Source of the DNA: Dyadobacter crusticola DSM 16708
GTDB lineage: Bacteria; Bacteroidota; Bacteroidia; Cytophagales; Spirosomataceae
Length of the DNA stretch: 64,000 bases
NCBI RefSeq assembly: GCF_000701505.1
Contig: NZ_JNJB01000008.1
Coordinates: 310,001-374,000, forward strand
Reading direction: 5' to 3'
Shown in pieces: positions 33,873 to 42,114 of this stretch. The notes under the pieces were generated by a model. It was not told the origin of the DNA. It made no database searches and worked only from the letters and a program-made list of their open reading frames with translations. The position numbers were made by a program, and so were the translations under genes. The first letter of the stretch is position 1. The number at the start of each line of letters is the position of its first letter.

Positions 33873-34943
33873 ATGAAAAAAAATATCCTTATTGTACCCG
33901 GTGATGGAATCGGGCAGGAAGTTACTGAAGTCGGAAAAAGTGTCCTGGTGAAGATAGCGGAGAAGTTTGGGCATGAATTCATTTACGACGAAGCATTAAT
34001 GGGCCACGCGGCGATCGAAGCGACTGGTAACCCGCTTCCTGACGAGACACTTTCCAAAATGCGCGCTTCGGATGCAATCCTCTTTGGCGCAGTGGGTCAC
34101 CCAAAATATGACAACGATCCAACTGCCAAAGTACGCCCGGAACAAGGTCTGCTGAAAATGCGTAAAGAGCTGGGTTTATACGCCAATTTACGACCGATCA
34201 AATTGTTTGATGAGCTGCTAGGCGCTTCTTCCATCAAACCTGAAATTTTGAAAGGATCGGATATCCTCTTTTTCCGCGAGCTGACAGGAGACATTTATTT
34301 CGGTGAAAAAGGTCGCAAGAATGACAATAACACTGCCTACGATATCGCAGAGTACAGCCGCTATGAAGTGGAAAGAATCGCACGTAAGGCATTTGAAGCT
34401 GCCCGCACGAGAAGAAAGAAGCTTTGCTCGGTAGACAAGGCAAATGTACTGGAAACCAGCCGACTGTGGAGAGAAGTAGTTCAGGCGCTTGCTCCCGAGT
34501 ATCCCGATATCGAAGTCGAGCACCAGTTTGTAGATTCTGCCGCAATGATGCTTATCAAAGATCCACGCCGGTTTGACGTGGTGGTAACTGCCAATTTGTT
34601 TGGCGATATACTTACCGACGAAGCAAGTCAGATTGCCGGTTCAATGGGTATGCTGGCATCGGCTTCGGTTGGAGACAGCACCGGAGTTTACGAGCCGATC
34701 CACGGTTCCGCGCATGATATTACCGGCAAGGGAATCGCAAATCCGCTTGCATCGGTATTGTCAGCTGCATTGCTCCTGGATATCTCATTTGGATTGAAAG
34801 AAGAGTCTGATTCTATCATATCGGCTGTGGACCAATTGCTTAAAGATGGATTTAGAACAAAAGATATAGCTGATTCTACTACTTCTGCGGATAAAATCCT
34901 GAACACTCAGGCTGCGGGAGCTGAACTTTTGAAAAGATTATAA
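33873..34943 (+). CDS. leuB: 3-isopropylmalate dehydrogenase
   Basis: A 356-residue NAD-dependent beta-decarboxylating dehydrogenase. Signatures are IVPGDGIGQEV, LLKMRKELGLYANLRP, FFRELTGDIYFGEKG and the metal-binding NLFGDILTDEASQIAGSMGMLAS. It finishes leucine precursor synthesis and can also oxidise 3-methylmalate in the citramalate route. It follows cimA by 46 bases. The leuA leader begins about 75 bases after its stop, so leuB probably ends the leuC transcription unit, although I see no strong terminator other than the attenuator itself. Confidence 0.96.
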   Translation: MKKNILIVPGDGIGQEVTEVGKSVLVKIAEKFGHEFIYDEALMGHAAIEATGNPLPDETLSKMRASDAILFGAVGHPKYDNDPTAKVRPEQGLLKMRKELGLYANLRPIKLFDELLGASSIKPEILKGSDILFFRELTGDIYFGEKGRKNDNNTAYDIAEYSRYEVERIARKAFEAARTRRKKLCSVDKANVLETSRLWREVVQALAPEYPDIEVEHQFVDSAAMMLIKDPRRFDVVVTANLFGDILTDEASQIAGSMGMLASASVGDSTGVYEPIHGSAHDITGKGIANPLASVLSAALLLDISFGLKEESDSIISAVDQLLKDGFRTKDIADSTTSADKILNTQAAGAELLKRL

Positions 34944-35017
34944 ACTAACCTAAGTTTTGCCAAAGAATATTTGTTGCAATCAAAACTTCTGCTTTCTTTG
35001 CAATATAAACCAGTTGT

Positions 35018-35032
35018 CAGCGAATTTTCGCC
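35018..35032. promoter_or_regulatory. dyad shared by branched-chain leaders (leuA copy)
   Basis: CAGCGAATTTTCGCC, nearly identical to CAGCGAAATTTCGCT before the ilv leader peptide, ends eight bases before the ATG of the leuA leader peptide. Two internal positions reduce perfect symmetry. Possibly a common operator or RNA element. Confidence 0.4.
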
Positions 35033-35040
35033 AGGTATTA

Positions 35041-35091
35041 ATGAGCGCACTTCTAAGAAATTCAATTCTTCTCATTCAGATAGTTCCGTGA
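35041..35091 (+). CDS. leu leader peptide (attenuation)
   Basis: A 16-codon ORF, MSALLRNSILLIQIVP, with four Leu, three Ile and one Val: half of all residues are branched-chain amino acids, clustered at 4-5 and 9-15. Its stop codon lies inside the first of three alternative hairpins. The excess of Leu, compared with the more Val/Ile-balanced ilv leader, matches the downstream gene (2-isopropylmalate synthase). The coding assignment rests on composition and RNA architecture. Confidence 0.72.
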   Translation: MSALLRNSILLIQIVP

Positions 35092-35154
35092 CACGGGAAA
35101 AGGTTATGTTGTGATTTCATTTCGAACCCTTTCCTGCTTAGGAAGGGGTTTTAT
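35084..35154 (+). terminator. ribosome-mediated attenuator before leuA
   Basis: Stem 1:2 is TTCCGT (35084-35089) with ACGGGAA (35093-35099, one bulged G). Antiterminator 2:3 is GGAAAAGGTT (35096-35105) with AACCCTTTCC (35125-35134), nine of ten paired. Terminator 3:4 is AACCCTTTCCT (35125-35135) with AGGAAGGGGTT (35140-35150), 11 bp with one G-T pair, loop GCTT, then TTTTA. The stems are mutually exclusive in the classical order, and the leader-peptide stop lies in the 1:2 loop. Confidence 0.74.
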
Positions 35155-35205
35155 ATTGTCCAAAAATTATTAAATTCGTATCCATTAAATTTTTAATTCC
35201 CACCA

Positions 35206-36363
35206 ATGAGTAATCGAGTTCAGATCTTCGACACAACTTTGAGAGACGGCGAGCAGGTACCCGGCAGCCAATTGACCACGGAAGAAAAGATTGTTGTGGC
35301 GAGTCAACTCGAAAAGCTGGGAGTGGATATCATTGAAGCTGGGTTCCCGGTTTCGAGCCCGGGCGACTTTCGTTCTGTGGTAGAAATTTCGAAAGTAGTT
35401 CGCGAACCTATTATTTGTGCATTGTCGCGGGCAGTGCAAGGTGACATTGACGCGGCAGCCAACGCATTGCAATACGCGAAACGCGGACGCATTCACACCG
35501 GAATCGGATCTTCCGACATTCACATCCAGCACAAATTCAATACTACCCGCGAAAAAATTCTGGAAAGAGCAGTTGCAGCTACGAAATACGCTAAGTCCAA
35601 AGTTGAAGACGTAGAGTTTTACTGTGAAGACGCGGGTCGCGCCGATCTGGTATTTCTTTCGCAGCTTGTAGAAGCGGTAATTGGTGCCGGCGCAACGGTG
35701 GTGAACATTCCTGATACCACAGGGTATTGCCTTCCTGAACAATATGGCGGCAAGATCAAATACATCTTTGAACACGTATCCAATATTCATAAAGCTACCA
35801 TCTCGATTCATTGCCACAATGACCTCGGACTGGCTACCGCCAATTCCCTTGCGGGAATCACGGAAGGCGCCCGCCAGGTAGAAGTTACAATCAACGGAAT
35901 AGGCGAACGCGCCGGCAACACTTCGCTCGAAGAAGTGGTAATGGCAATGCGCGTGCACCAGGATGAGCTTGGGCTGGAAACCGGCATTAACACGCAGTTT
36001 ATTTATCCGACAAGTCAGCTGGTTTCTAAAATGATGCGCATGCCCGTGCAGGCTAACAAGGCGATTGTCGGCCGTAATGCATTTGCGCATTCATCGGGAA
36101 TTCACCAGGATGGCTTCCTGAAAAACAATTTGACTTACGAAATCATGAGCCCGCAGGATGTGGGTTTAGACAAGTCAGATATTGTATTAACAGCCAGAAG
36201 CGGGCGGCACGCATTGAAGTACCGTTTTGAGCTATTGGGTTTCAGTTTTGAAAAACCAAGTCTGGACGAACTATATACACGTTTTCTGGAAGTAGCTGAC
36301 CTCAAAAAAGAGGTAAATGACGCTGACCTGGTTGATTTAGCAAAAACTGCTATTCCGGCCTGA
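35206..36363 (+). CDS. leuA: 2-isopropylmalate synthase, short form without regulatory domain
   Basis: A 385-residue enzyme condensing acetyl-CoA and 2-oxoisovalerate, the first step to leucine. TIM-barrel motifs are [59 protein letters not shown] and [15 protein letters not shown]; the linker has [13 protein letters not shown]. It ends soon after the linker (AKTAIPA), so the roughly 120-residue leucine-sensing C-terminal domain found in full-length LeuA is absent. Control is probably exerted by the attenuator directly upstream. A bidirectional terminator follows. Confidence 0.92.
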   Translation: MSNRVQIFDTTLRDGEQVPGSQLTTEEKIVVASQLEKLGVDIIEAGFPVSSPGDFRSVVEISKVVREPIICALSRAVQGDIDAAANALQYAKRGRIHTGIGSSDIHIQHKFNTTREKILERAVAATKYAKSKVEDVEFYCEDAGRADLVFLSQLVEAVIGAGATVVNIPDTTGYCLPEQYGGKIKYIFEHVSNIHKATISIHCHNDLGLATANSLAGITEGARQVEVTINGIGERAGNTSLEEVVMAMRVHQDELGLETGINTQFIYPTSQLVSKMMRMPVQANKAIVGRNAFAHSSGIHQDGFLKNNLTYEIMSPQDVGLDKSDIVLTARSGRHALKYRFELLGFSFEKPSLDELYTRFLEVADLKKEVNDADLVDLAKTAIPA

Positions 36364-36462
36364 TTAGAATATGCTTAGAAATGCTTAACTCCTTGAATCT
36401 GAATTTGATGTTTTAAAGAAAATTTTGTAATGTTACATATTCAATAACATCCATCAGATTGC

Positions 36463-36498
36463 AAAAAGCCCTCGGTGATTCTGACTAAGGGCTTTTTT
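36463..36498. terminator. bidirectional terminator between leuA and purU
   Basis: AAAAAGCCCT (36463-36472) pairs with AGGGCTTTTT (36488-36497), continuing in T on the plus strand and giving a U run on the minus strand as well. It separates convergent leuA and purU. Confidence 0.75.
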
Positions 36499-36503
36499 CT
36501 TGT

Positions 36504-37337
36504 TTATAGGATAATCGTGCGGTTGTTATGAATGAAAACGCGGTCGTTAAAAACAAGCTTTAAAGCCTTTGACAAAACCGCCTTTTCTGTATCTCTCCCC
36601 AAAGTTGCCATATCGGCAGCCGTTTGCCGGTGATCAACTGATTTCACGTCTTGCGCAATAATCGGGCCCTCGTCCAGATCACTATTCACAAAATGGGCAG
36701 TCGCTCCGATTATCTTTACACCACGTTCGTAAGCTTGCTTGTACGGGTTAGCCCCCACAAAAGCGGGTAAGAACGAATGATGGATATTGATAATCTTATT
36801 AGGGTAGTGATCCACAAATGCGGGCGTAATAATGCGCATGTACTTGGCGAGAACAAGGTACTCGGGCCGGTATACATCCAAAGTCCTTAATATAGCCTCT
36901 TCGTGCTCTTCCCTCGACTTATCCTCATGTGATATAAAGTGAAATGGAATGCCAAATTTCCCAACCAATGGCTGTAACTTGTTGTAGTTGCTTACAACTG
37001 CCAAGATATTTGCATCCAGCTCATCAAATGCGTAACGGATCAGCAGCTCGCCAAGGCAGTGATGTTCCTTGGTCACCAGAATAACGATATCTTTCTTTTT
37101 CTTGGGATTAATCCTGAGGTTCAAACCGGCGGGCAATTCGCTTTGAAGTATTTTCAGCAACTCGTTTGCATCCGTTTCCCCCTCGAATTCTGTCCGCATG
37201 AAAAAGTACCTCGACGGGCTCACATATTCGTCATTTCGGATAATGTTCTGATTATGTGTAAAAAGAATGCGTGTTACCTGGTAAATCAGTCCCTTGTGAT
37301 CAGGACCGTCCATCAAAAGAATGTGTTTTTGAATCAT
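36504..37337 (-). CDS. purU: formyltetrahydrofolate deformylase
   Basis: A 277-residue enzyme hydrolysing 10-formyl-THF to formate and THF. The N-terminal ACT domain (HILLMDGPDHKGLIYQVTRIL, residues 4-85) is followed by the formyltransferase-fold domain with FIPFHFISHEDKSREEHE-like sequence, LAKYMRIITPAFVDHYPNKIINIHHSFLPAF (catalytic Asn/His) and GATAHFVNSDLDEGPIIAQD (catalytic Asp). It supplies formate for PurT and balances one-carbon pools. Divergent from msrC. Confidence 0.94.
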   Translation of the reverse strand: MIQKHILLMDGPDHKGLIYQVTRILFTHNQNIIRNDEYVSPSRYFFMRTEFEGETDANELLKILQSELPAGLNLRINPKKKKDIVILVTKEHHCLGELLIRYAFDELDANILAVVSNYNKLQPLVGKFGIPFHFISHEDKSREEHEEAILRTLDVYRPEYLVLAKYMRIITPAFVDHYPNKIINIHHSFLPAFVGANPYKQAYERGVKIIGATAHFVNSDLDEGPIIAQDVKSVDHRQTAADMATLGRDTEKAVLSKALKLVFNDRVFIHNNRTIIL

Positions 37338-37415
37338 TTTGGCTTTGTTTCCTTGCTAATCCGGTAACCAATATCTGAAAATTTCTGTTAGCTAATTTCC
37401 ATAATCCAATATTCA

Positions 37416-37901
37416 ATGGCAGAAGAACTGATTATACCAGCAGACACCGACCGCGCCGGTACTTACGAAGCGCTCATTCCGCAAATTAGCGCGTTGATAG
37501 AAGATGAAAGTGACCTCGTTGCCAACCTCGCAAACATAGCAGGCGCATTAAAGCAAACTTTCGGATTTTTTTGGGTTGGATTTTACATTGTGAAGGAGGG
37601 ACAGCTTGTACTTGGTCCTTACCAGGGACCAATTGCCTGTACCCGGATACCTTTTCACAAAGGCGTTTGCGGCGCCAGCTATTCAAGAAAGGAAACGATT
37701 ATTGTTCCCGACGTTGAACAATTTCCAGGACATATTGCTTGCAGTTCCGCTTCCAAATCTGAGATTGTACTGCCTGTGATGCATAGAAACGGCACCGTTG
37801 CAATGGTTTTGGATGTAGATAGCGACGAGCTGGACGATTTTAGCGAAGCAGATGCAAACGGACTTGGCAAGATCTTGCAGTTGCTCGAAAAAAAATTATA
37901 A
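37416..37901 (+). CDS. msrC: free methionine-(R)-sulfoxide reductase
   Basis: A 161-residue GAF-domain protein of the fRMsr family, which reduces free methionine-R-sulfoxide with thioredoxin. The three conserved cysteines are present in IACTRIPFHKGVCGASY and GHIACSSASKSEIVLPV. DVDS near the end is also a family mark. It is cytoplasmic and cofactor-free. Single gene, divergent from purU. Confidence 0.9.
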   Translation: MAEELIIPADTDRAGTYEALIPQISALIEDESDLVANLANIAGALKQTFGFFWVGFYIVKEGQLVLGPYQGPIACTRIPFHKGVCGASYSRKETIIVPDVEQFPGHIACSSASKSEIVLPVMHRNGTVAMVLDVDSDELDDFSEADANGLGKILQLLEKKL

Positions 37902-37929
37902 AAAAAGGCTTTCCGGTTCAGGAAAGCCT
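37900..37929 (-). terminator. terminator of the 98-residue ORF
   Basis: AGGCTTTCC (37906-37914) pairs with GGAAAGCCT (37921-37929). The A run at 37900-37906 gives a U run only when read on the minus strand, so it serves mainly the minus-strand gene at 37951. The same hairpin forms in msrC mRNA but without a following U run. Confidence 0.65.
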
Positions 37930-37950
37930 AACAATAGCATCGTTCCCAGC

Positions 37951-38247
37951 TTAATTCAGGGAGAACATCGGTAGTCGCAAAGCAACAACATTATTAAACA
38001 TCAGCTTCGTGATTTTCGGATCCATAAAATCAATAAGCGGAAACTCGGAGACCAGTGACATCACCTCAAACTCACTGTCCGCCCTTACGACGCACCATAG
38101 TCTGGAGTAATCATCTGACAAAGCGTACGACATCATCCGTCCCAGTTCCATAAGCTCATTGATCTTCTTCTTCTGAGCTGGTATTTTTGCCGTGAAATCC
38201 TCCGAAAGCACCGCCGGAAGTTGTATTTCAACCATATATTGGCTCAT
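37951..38247 (-). CDS. small conserved protein, alpha-beta barrel-like
   Basis: A 98-residue protein, MSQYMVEIQLPAVLSEDFTAK at the N-terminus, with alternating beta/alpha pattern (MVEIQLP; helix KKKINELMELGRMMSYALS; RLWCVVRADSEFEVMSLVSEFPL; late NNVVALRLP). The layout resembles dimeric alpha-beta barrel proteins such as muconolactone isomerase-like or YCII-like families, but I do not recognise catalytic residues. No operon partner; a terminator lies 22 bases after its stop. The 280 bases upstream to the sigma factor gene hold nothing I can identify. Confidence 0.65.
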   Translation of the reverse strand: MSQYMVEIQLPAVLSEDFTAKIPAQKKKINELMELGRMMSYALSDDYSRLWCVVRADSEFEVMSLVSEFPLIDFMDPKITKLMFNNVVALRLPMFSLN

Positions 38248-38527
38248 AGGTGATAAAGTTAGGTTTACAACAAATACCTTTTTTCTTGTGTGTGATCTCC
38301 TTATAAAATGATATGCACCGGTTATTAGTTCCTCAGAATAACATACGAATATTCTTGAAAACCTGCATCGGAATTTCCAACCTTCTAAACGTAATCTGTG
38401 TCGTACTATATACGGATTGCGGTTTTCAGTATTTCAAACCCAGCCAAAGCGAAGCAGTATTCGACTACCTTTGGGTAAGGGTGCTGATTTTAAACCATAA
38501 ACCGAACGAAGCACCCCAAACCTTCGG

Positions 38528-39097
38528 ATGACATTTAACGAACAGGAACTGGTGAGAGGCTGTAAACAGCGCAACCGCACCGCCCAGAAGCAGCTATATG
38601 ATGTTTTTGGGGGAAAGCTGTTCGCTATTTGCCTTCGGTATACCAAGAACAGGGCTGATGCAGAGGATGTTCTGCAGGATGCTTTTATTAAAATATATGA
38701 GAATATAGATTCTTTCAGGGCAGATAGTCCATTGGAATACTGGTTGCGCTCCGTAGTGGTAAATACGGCGCTGAACCACCTGAGGCAGCAGAAGTACCTG
38801 AAAGATCTTGATGACATTGATTACCATCTTAATGGTATAGCAGACAAAGAGTTTACCCTCGGTAATTTTCAGATGCAGCAACTATTAGAGCTGATCAGGG
38901 AATTACCGCCAGGTTGCCAGGCAATCTTTAATCTCTATGCTATCGAAGGTTATCAGCACAACGAAATAGCTCAAAAACTGGGCATTTCAGAAGGAACGTC
39001 GAAATCGCAATATGCGAGGGCAAGAACGCTCCTTCAACAAAAGTTGAACAAGGAAACAAGATTTGATGATGGATCCGTCCGGAATAAACAATTTTGA
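38528..39097 (+). CDS. ECF-type RNA polymerase sigma factor
   Basis: A 189-residue sigma-70 family protein with region 2 (DVFGGKLFAICLRYTKNRADAEDVLQDAFIKIYENIDSFR, about 25-70) and region 4 (LPPGCQAIFNLYAIEGYQHNEIAQKLGISEGTSKSQYARAR, about 125-170). It overlaps the next gene by about 30 bases. That gene starts with an anti-sigma-like cytoplasmic segment and one membrane helix, so the two likely form an envelope-responsive pair. Target promoters unknown. Confidence 0.9.
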   Translation: MTFNEQELVRGCKQRNRTAQKQLYDVFGGKLFAICLRYTKNRADAEDVLQDAFIKIYENIDSFRADSPLEYWLRSVVVNTALNHLRQQKYLKDLDDIDYHLNGIADKEFTLGNFQMQQLLELIRELPPGCQAIFNLYAIEGYQHNEIAQKLGISEGTSKSQYARARTLLQQKLNKETRFDDGSVRNKQF

Positions 39098-40568
39098 AGA
39101 ACAGTGGCGAAAGGCGCTGAGCGATGCTTCTGAAACTCCCCCGAAATCGATCTGGGAGAACATAGAAGCGCGGCTTGACGAGGAGAATGAGAAAGGAATG
39201 GTTCTTCCTCTTTGGTGGCAGTCGAAAAAGCTGTGGCTTGTTGCCGCATCTGTCGCGGCTTTGCTGGTCGTGGGTGCAGGACTGTGGTATTCAGATTTTA
39301 AGAATGCAGGCAGTGAAAATGGTCTTGCAGTTACAGAATCCGCCAAAACTTCTGACAGCAATTCAGCAGTTCCTGGTACATTAAATGCAGAAACTGGAGG
39401 TATGGAGGCAGTTGCAGATGCTGAGAACAAAAAGACTTCTTCTGATCAGCAAACAAACATTTCTCCCGAAGATGCCGCTATTGCAAGCTCTAAAAACCCT
39501 GGCAATGCCGCGGGTAATTATTCAGCTTCGAAATATGGTGGCGAAAATGCGTTAGCACGTGCAAAAAGGCCCAATGTACCTCGTTCCGGTCAGGATAATT
39601 TCTCCAAACAACCATTAACCTCGGAGCAGAAATATGCTGTGACTAATGCGGAGCAGACTGCTACGCAACCCGAGACCCCGCTGTTGGCACAAAATAATAT
39701 ATACCAAAGTGCGGTTACACCGGAAATGCTTGCAGGTCGCACCTATAATGAGCTGGATGTTCATTTTCAGCAGAGGTATGTTTTCTTCAAACCTGATGTG
39801 ATGGCAGAGGAAGAAGTTCAGCCCCAAAAGCACAAAGAGTATTGGGCTGGGATTGGCCTGATGCCAGCTTCTTTCAATCCCAATGTGCAGGTAAAGCAAA
39901 CACCGCAAGCCTTTTCTTACCAGGCCCTTTCGAACATGAAAGCGGTATCAGGTACCAGTGAAGCAGGCGTTTCCTATGCTTTGCAGACACAAGGCGGAAT
40001 GCGGCTTTCAAAACACTGGTCTGTAGAACTTGGACTTAGTTACCTGCAGGGAAATTCTTCGTATGAAGGTGGAGGGTACCTGTTAAATGCCTATAACCAG
40101 TCGGCCAACGTGCTGGAAAATGCATTGGCCGACGCTTCCCCGAGGCCTTCTTTTTCCGCAGAGAAAAACTTTAACAACGGAGCGGCATATATTGATGTAG
40201 CCAAAAGAGTTAGCAACAATTACCAGTACCTGCAAATGCCTGTGCAGGCCGGTTTCACGCTCAACCCTGACAAGAAACTGAGCTACTCACTGCTCGGTGG
40301 TATGATGGCGAATTTCTTCCTGAGCAACGAGCTTGAAGCTGCTTCGGGTGAGATCATTACGACCAAAGTCAGTGACGAGATTTATAAAAGTATGAACTGG
40401 GCTGCTACAACAGGTTTAAGGTTCAACTACCGTCTTTCCAGCCAATGGAAAGCCAGCCTGACAGGCTCTTACCAGAAGTCTGTTTCATCGAGTTTCAGAT
40501 CTAACCAGACTTTGGATGCACGCCCTTATCTGTACGGGATATCCTGGGGAGTCAGGTATTCATTTTAA
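39066..40568 (+). CDS. anti-sigma-like outer membrane beta-barrel protein
   Basis: About 500 residues. An N-terminal cytoplasmic stretch (FEEQWRKALSDASETPPKSIWENIEARL), one transmembrane helix (LWLVAASVAALLVVGAGLWY, about 55-76), a long Ser/Asn/Ala-rich linker, then a C-terminal beta-barrel-like region (about 270-500) ending GVRYSF with a terminal Phe. The layout recurs in Bacteroidota next to ECF sigma genes. I start it at ATG 39066; it overlaps the sigma gene, implying translational coupling. A single protein spanning both membranes is unusual, so topology needs care. Confidence 0.75.
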   Translation: MMDPSGINNFEEQWRKALSDASETPPKSIWENIEARLDEENEKGMVLPLWWQSKKLWLVAASVAALLVVGAGLWYSDFKNAGSENGLAVTESAKTSDSNSAVPGTLNAETGGMEAVADAENKKTSSDQQTNISPEDAAIASSKNPGNAAGNYSASKYGGENALARAKRPNVPRSGQDNFSKQPLTSEQKYAVTNAEQTATQPETPLLAQNNIYQSAVTPEMLAGRTYNELDVHFQQRYVFFKPDVMAEEEVQPQKHKEYWAGIGLMPASFNPNVQVKQTPQAFSYQALSNMKAVSGTSEAGVSYALQTQGGMRLSKHWSVELGLSYLQGNSSYEGGGYLLNAYNQSANVLENALADASPRPSFSAEKNFNNGAAYIDVAKRVSNNYQYLQMPVQAGFTLNPDKKLSYSLLGGMMANFFLSNELEAASGEIITTKVSDEIYKSMNWAATTGLRFNYRLSSQWKASLTGSYQKSVSSSFRSNQTLDARPYLYGISWGVRYSF

Positions 40569-40689
40569 AATTGTTTGAAACCTCTTCCAACCTTCGTAAG
40601 GGTTTTTGAATCTGAAAAGTGTTGATGCATTGAAAGGGAAATCTTTCTTATTGAAGCTGTTCCTTAGATTACTTTAACATTTATTAGCC

Positions 40690-41919
40690 ATGAAAATCTT
40701 AACGCGGTCAATTTTCGCATCCCTACTGGCGGCTTCGGCTCTGGTAGGATGCACCAGTGATGAGGAGCCTGCTCCCTCAAATCAAATCAACCCTGTGATA
40801 ATCCCTGCTGAAGTAGCAGATGGATCAAGCAGGTTTGCCTTTCAGTTTTTACACAATCTCCAAAAAAGCCAGCCTCAGGATAATTTCTTCGTTTCACCGC
40901 TGAGCTTGCACATGGCATTGGGAATGCTGCTGAATGGCGCAGAAAGTGAAACAGCACAGGAAATAAAGAAAACGCTTGAAATGCAGGGTGTGTCAATGGC
41001 CGACCTGAATAAGGCTTATCAAACCCTGATCAATGATTTGCCTGTTGCCGACTCGAGGGTTACGCTTAGGCTGGCTAACTCGATCTGGTATAAAGCAGGC
41101 TTTAATGTTGCACCAGACTTCCAGAGTGTACTTCGAGATTCCTTTCATGCGGAGATAACAGGCTTGCCATTTAACGACGCTGCCAAAGCGAAGATCAATC
41201 AATGGGCAAGTGATAAGACAAATGGGAAAATCAAAAAAGTGATCGACCAAATACAGGCTGATCACGTGATGTTTCTCTTAAATGCACTGTATTTCAAAGG
41301 CGACTGGAAAGCGAGCTTTGACCCGAAAGAAACAGTTGATGCTCCCTTCACATTGGAAGACGGATCTGTGAAAACGGTGAAAATGATGAATGTCAAAGGC
41401 GCTTTTACTACTGCCGGAGATGCGACTTACAGTGCAGTGAAGCTTCCATACGGAAACGGTCAATTTAGCATGACAATCTTGATTCCAAAAGGAAGCGCGA
41501 CGATTGATGAGGTATTGTCAGGATTGGATTCGGAAAGATGGAAAACAATTGCTTCCAGCACAAATGATAACAATATAAAGCTCGGCTTACCCAGATTTAA
41601 GCTCGAATATTCAACATTACTTTCAGGCACTATAAAGCAAATGGGGATCCAAAAGGCATTTACAGACGGTGCCGAATTTGGAAAAATAAGTCAGGATACA
41701 AAGTTAAAAGTGGATTTTGTAAAACAGGATACTTACCTGGGAATCGACGAAAAAGGAACAGAAGCAGCTGCTGTTACATCGATAGGAGTGGTAGCTACCT
41801 CCGTCGGTCCGCAAGAGCCGAAATTCATCTGCGACAGACCTTTCGGGCTTATCATAAGCGAAAATACATCGAATACAATCTTGTTTATGGGTAGGATCAA
41901 AAATCCTGACAGCAAATAA
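40690..41919 (+). CDS. serpin family lipoprotein
   Basis: A 409-residue serine protease inhibitor. Lipobox ASALVGC (Cys21) is followed by TSDEE, an acidic stretch like the Bacteroidota lipoprotein export signal, so surface display is likely. The serpin core is clear: NFFVSPLSLHMALGMLLNGA, FLLNALYFKGDWKASFDP, FDPKETVDAPFTLEDG, and FICDRPFGLIISENTSNTILFMGRI at the end. The reactive loop begins EKGTEAAAVT, an inhibitory-type hinge with small residues. By alignment with alpha-1-antitrypsin P1 falls near Thr-Ser in GVVATSVG, hinting at an elastase- or subtilisin-like target. Confidence 0.92.
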   Translation: MKILTRSIFASLLAASALVGCTSDEEPAPSNQINPVIIPAEVADGSSRFAFQFLHNLQKSQPQDNFFVSPLSLHMALGMLLNGAESETAQEIKKTLEMQGVSMADLNKAYQTLINDLPVADSRVTLRLANSIWYKAGFNVAPDFQSVLRDSFHAEITGLPFNDAAKAKINQWASDKTNGKIKKVIDQIQADHVMFLLNALYFKGDWKASFDPKETVDAPFTLEDGSVKTVKMMNVKGAFTTAGDATYSAVKLPYGNGQFSMTILIPKGSATIDEVLSGLDSERWKTIASSTNDNNIKLGLPRFKLEYSTLLSGTIKQMGIQKAFTDGAEFGKISQDTKLKVDFVKQDTYLGIDEKGTEAAAVTSIGVVATSVGPQEPKFICDRPFGLIISENTSNTILFMGRIKNPDSK

Positions 41920-41965
41920 CATAAGTGAACCTTTCATTATCAGACATTTAGAGTATCAAAGATAA

Positions 41966-42034
41966 AAAATGCCGGCCATGTCGGCATTTTCGGGGTGCGT
42001 TATCGTCCGAGAGCCTTGCTTTCGGACGATTTTG
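41966..42034 (+). terminator. two tandem hairpins after the serpin gene
   Basis: AAAATGCCG (41966-41974) pairs with CGGCATTTT (41982-41990). A second stem, TCGTCCGA (42003-42010) with TCGGACGA (42022-42029), is followed by TTTTG. Either can terminate serpin transcription; the pair also insulates the LVIVD gene. Confidence 0.65.
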
Positions 42035-42114
42035 TTTTGCGTTACAACCAATTGTGAAATAGAATTGTCATATAACTACTTCTATTTGTCATATCTCCAT
42101 TTAACTCAACCCTT

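Noticed and set aside
35185..36090. Long antisense open frame opposite leuA (301 codons)
   Set aside because: Mirrors the codon bias of leuA; no start signal or recognisable domain.
38313..38531. 72-codon open frame between the 98-residue gene and the sigma factor
   Set aside because: Cys/Leu-rich random-looking translation, no motif, runs into the sigma gene start.
40575..40610. Terminator after the anti-sigma-like barrel gene (AACCTT / AGGGTT stem)
   Set aside because: Only six pairs with one wobble; too weak to list as a feature.
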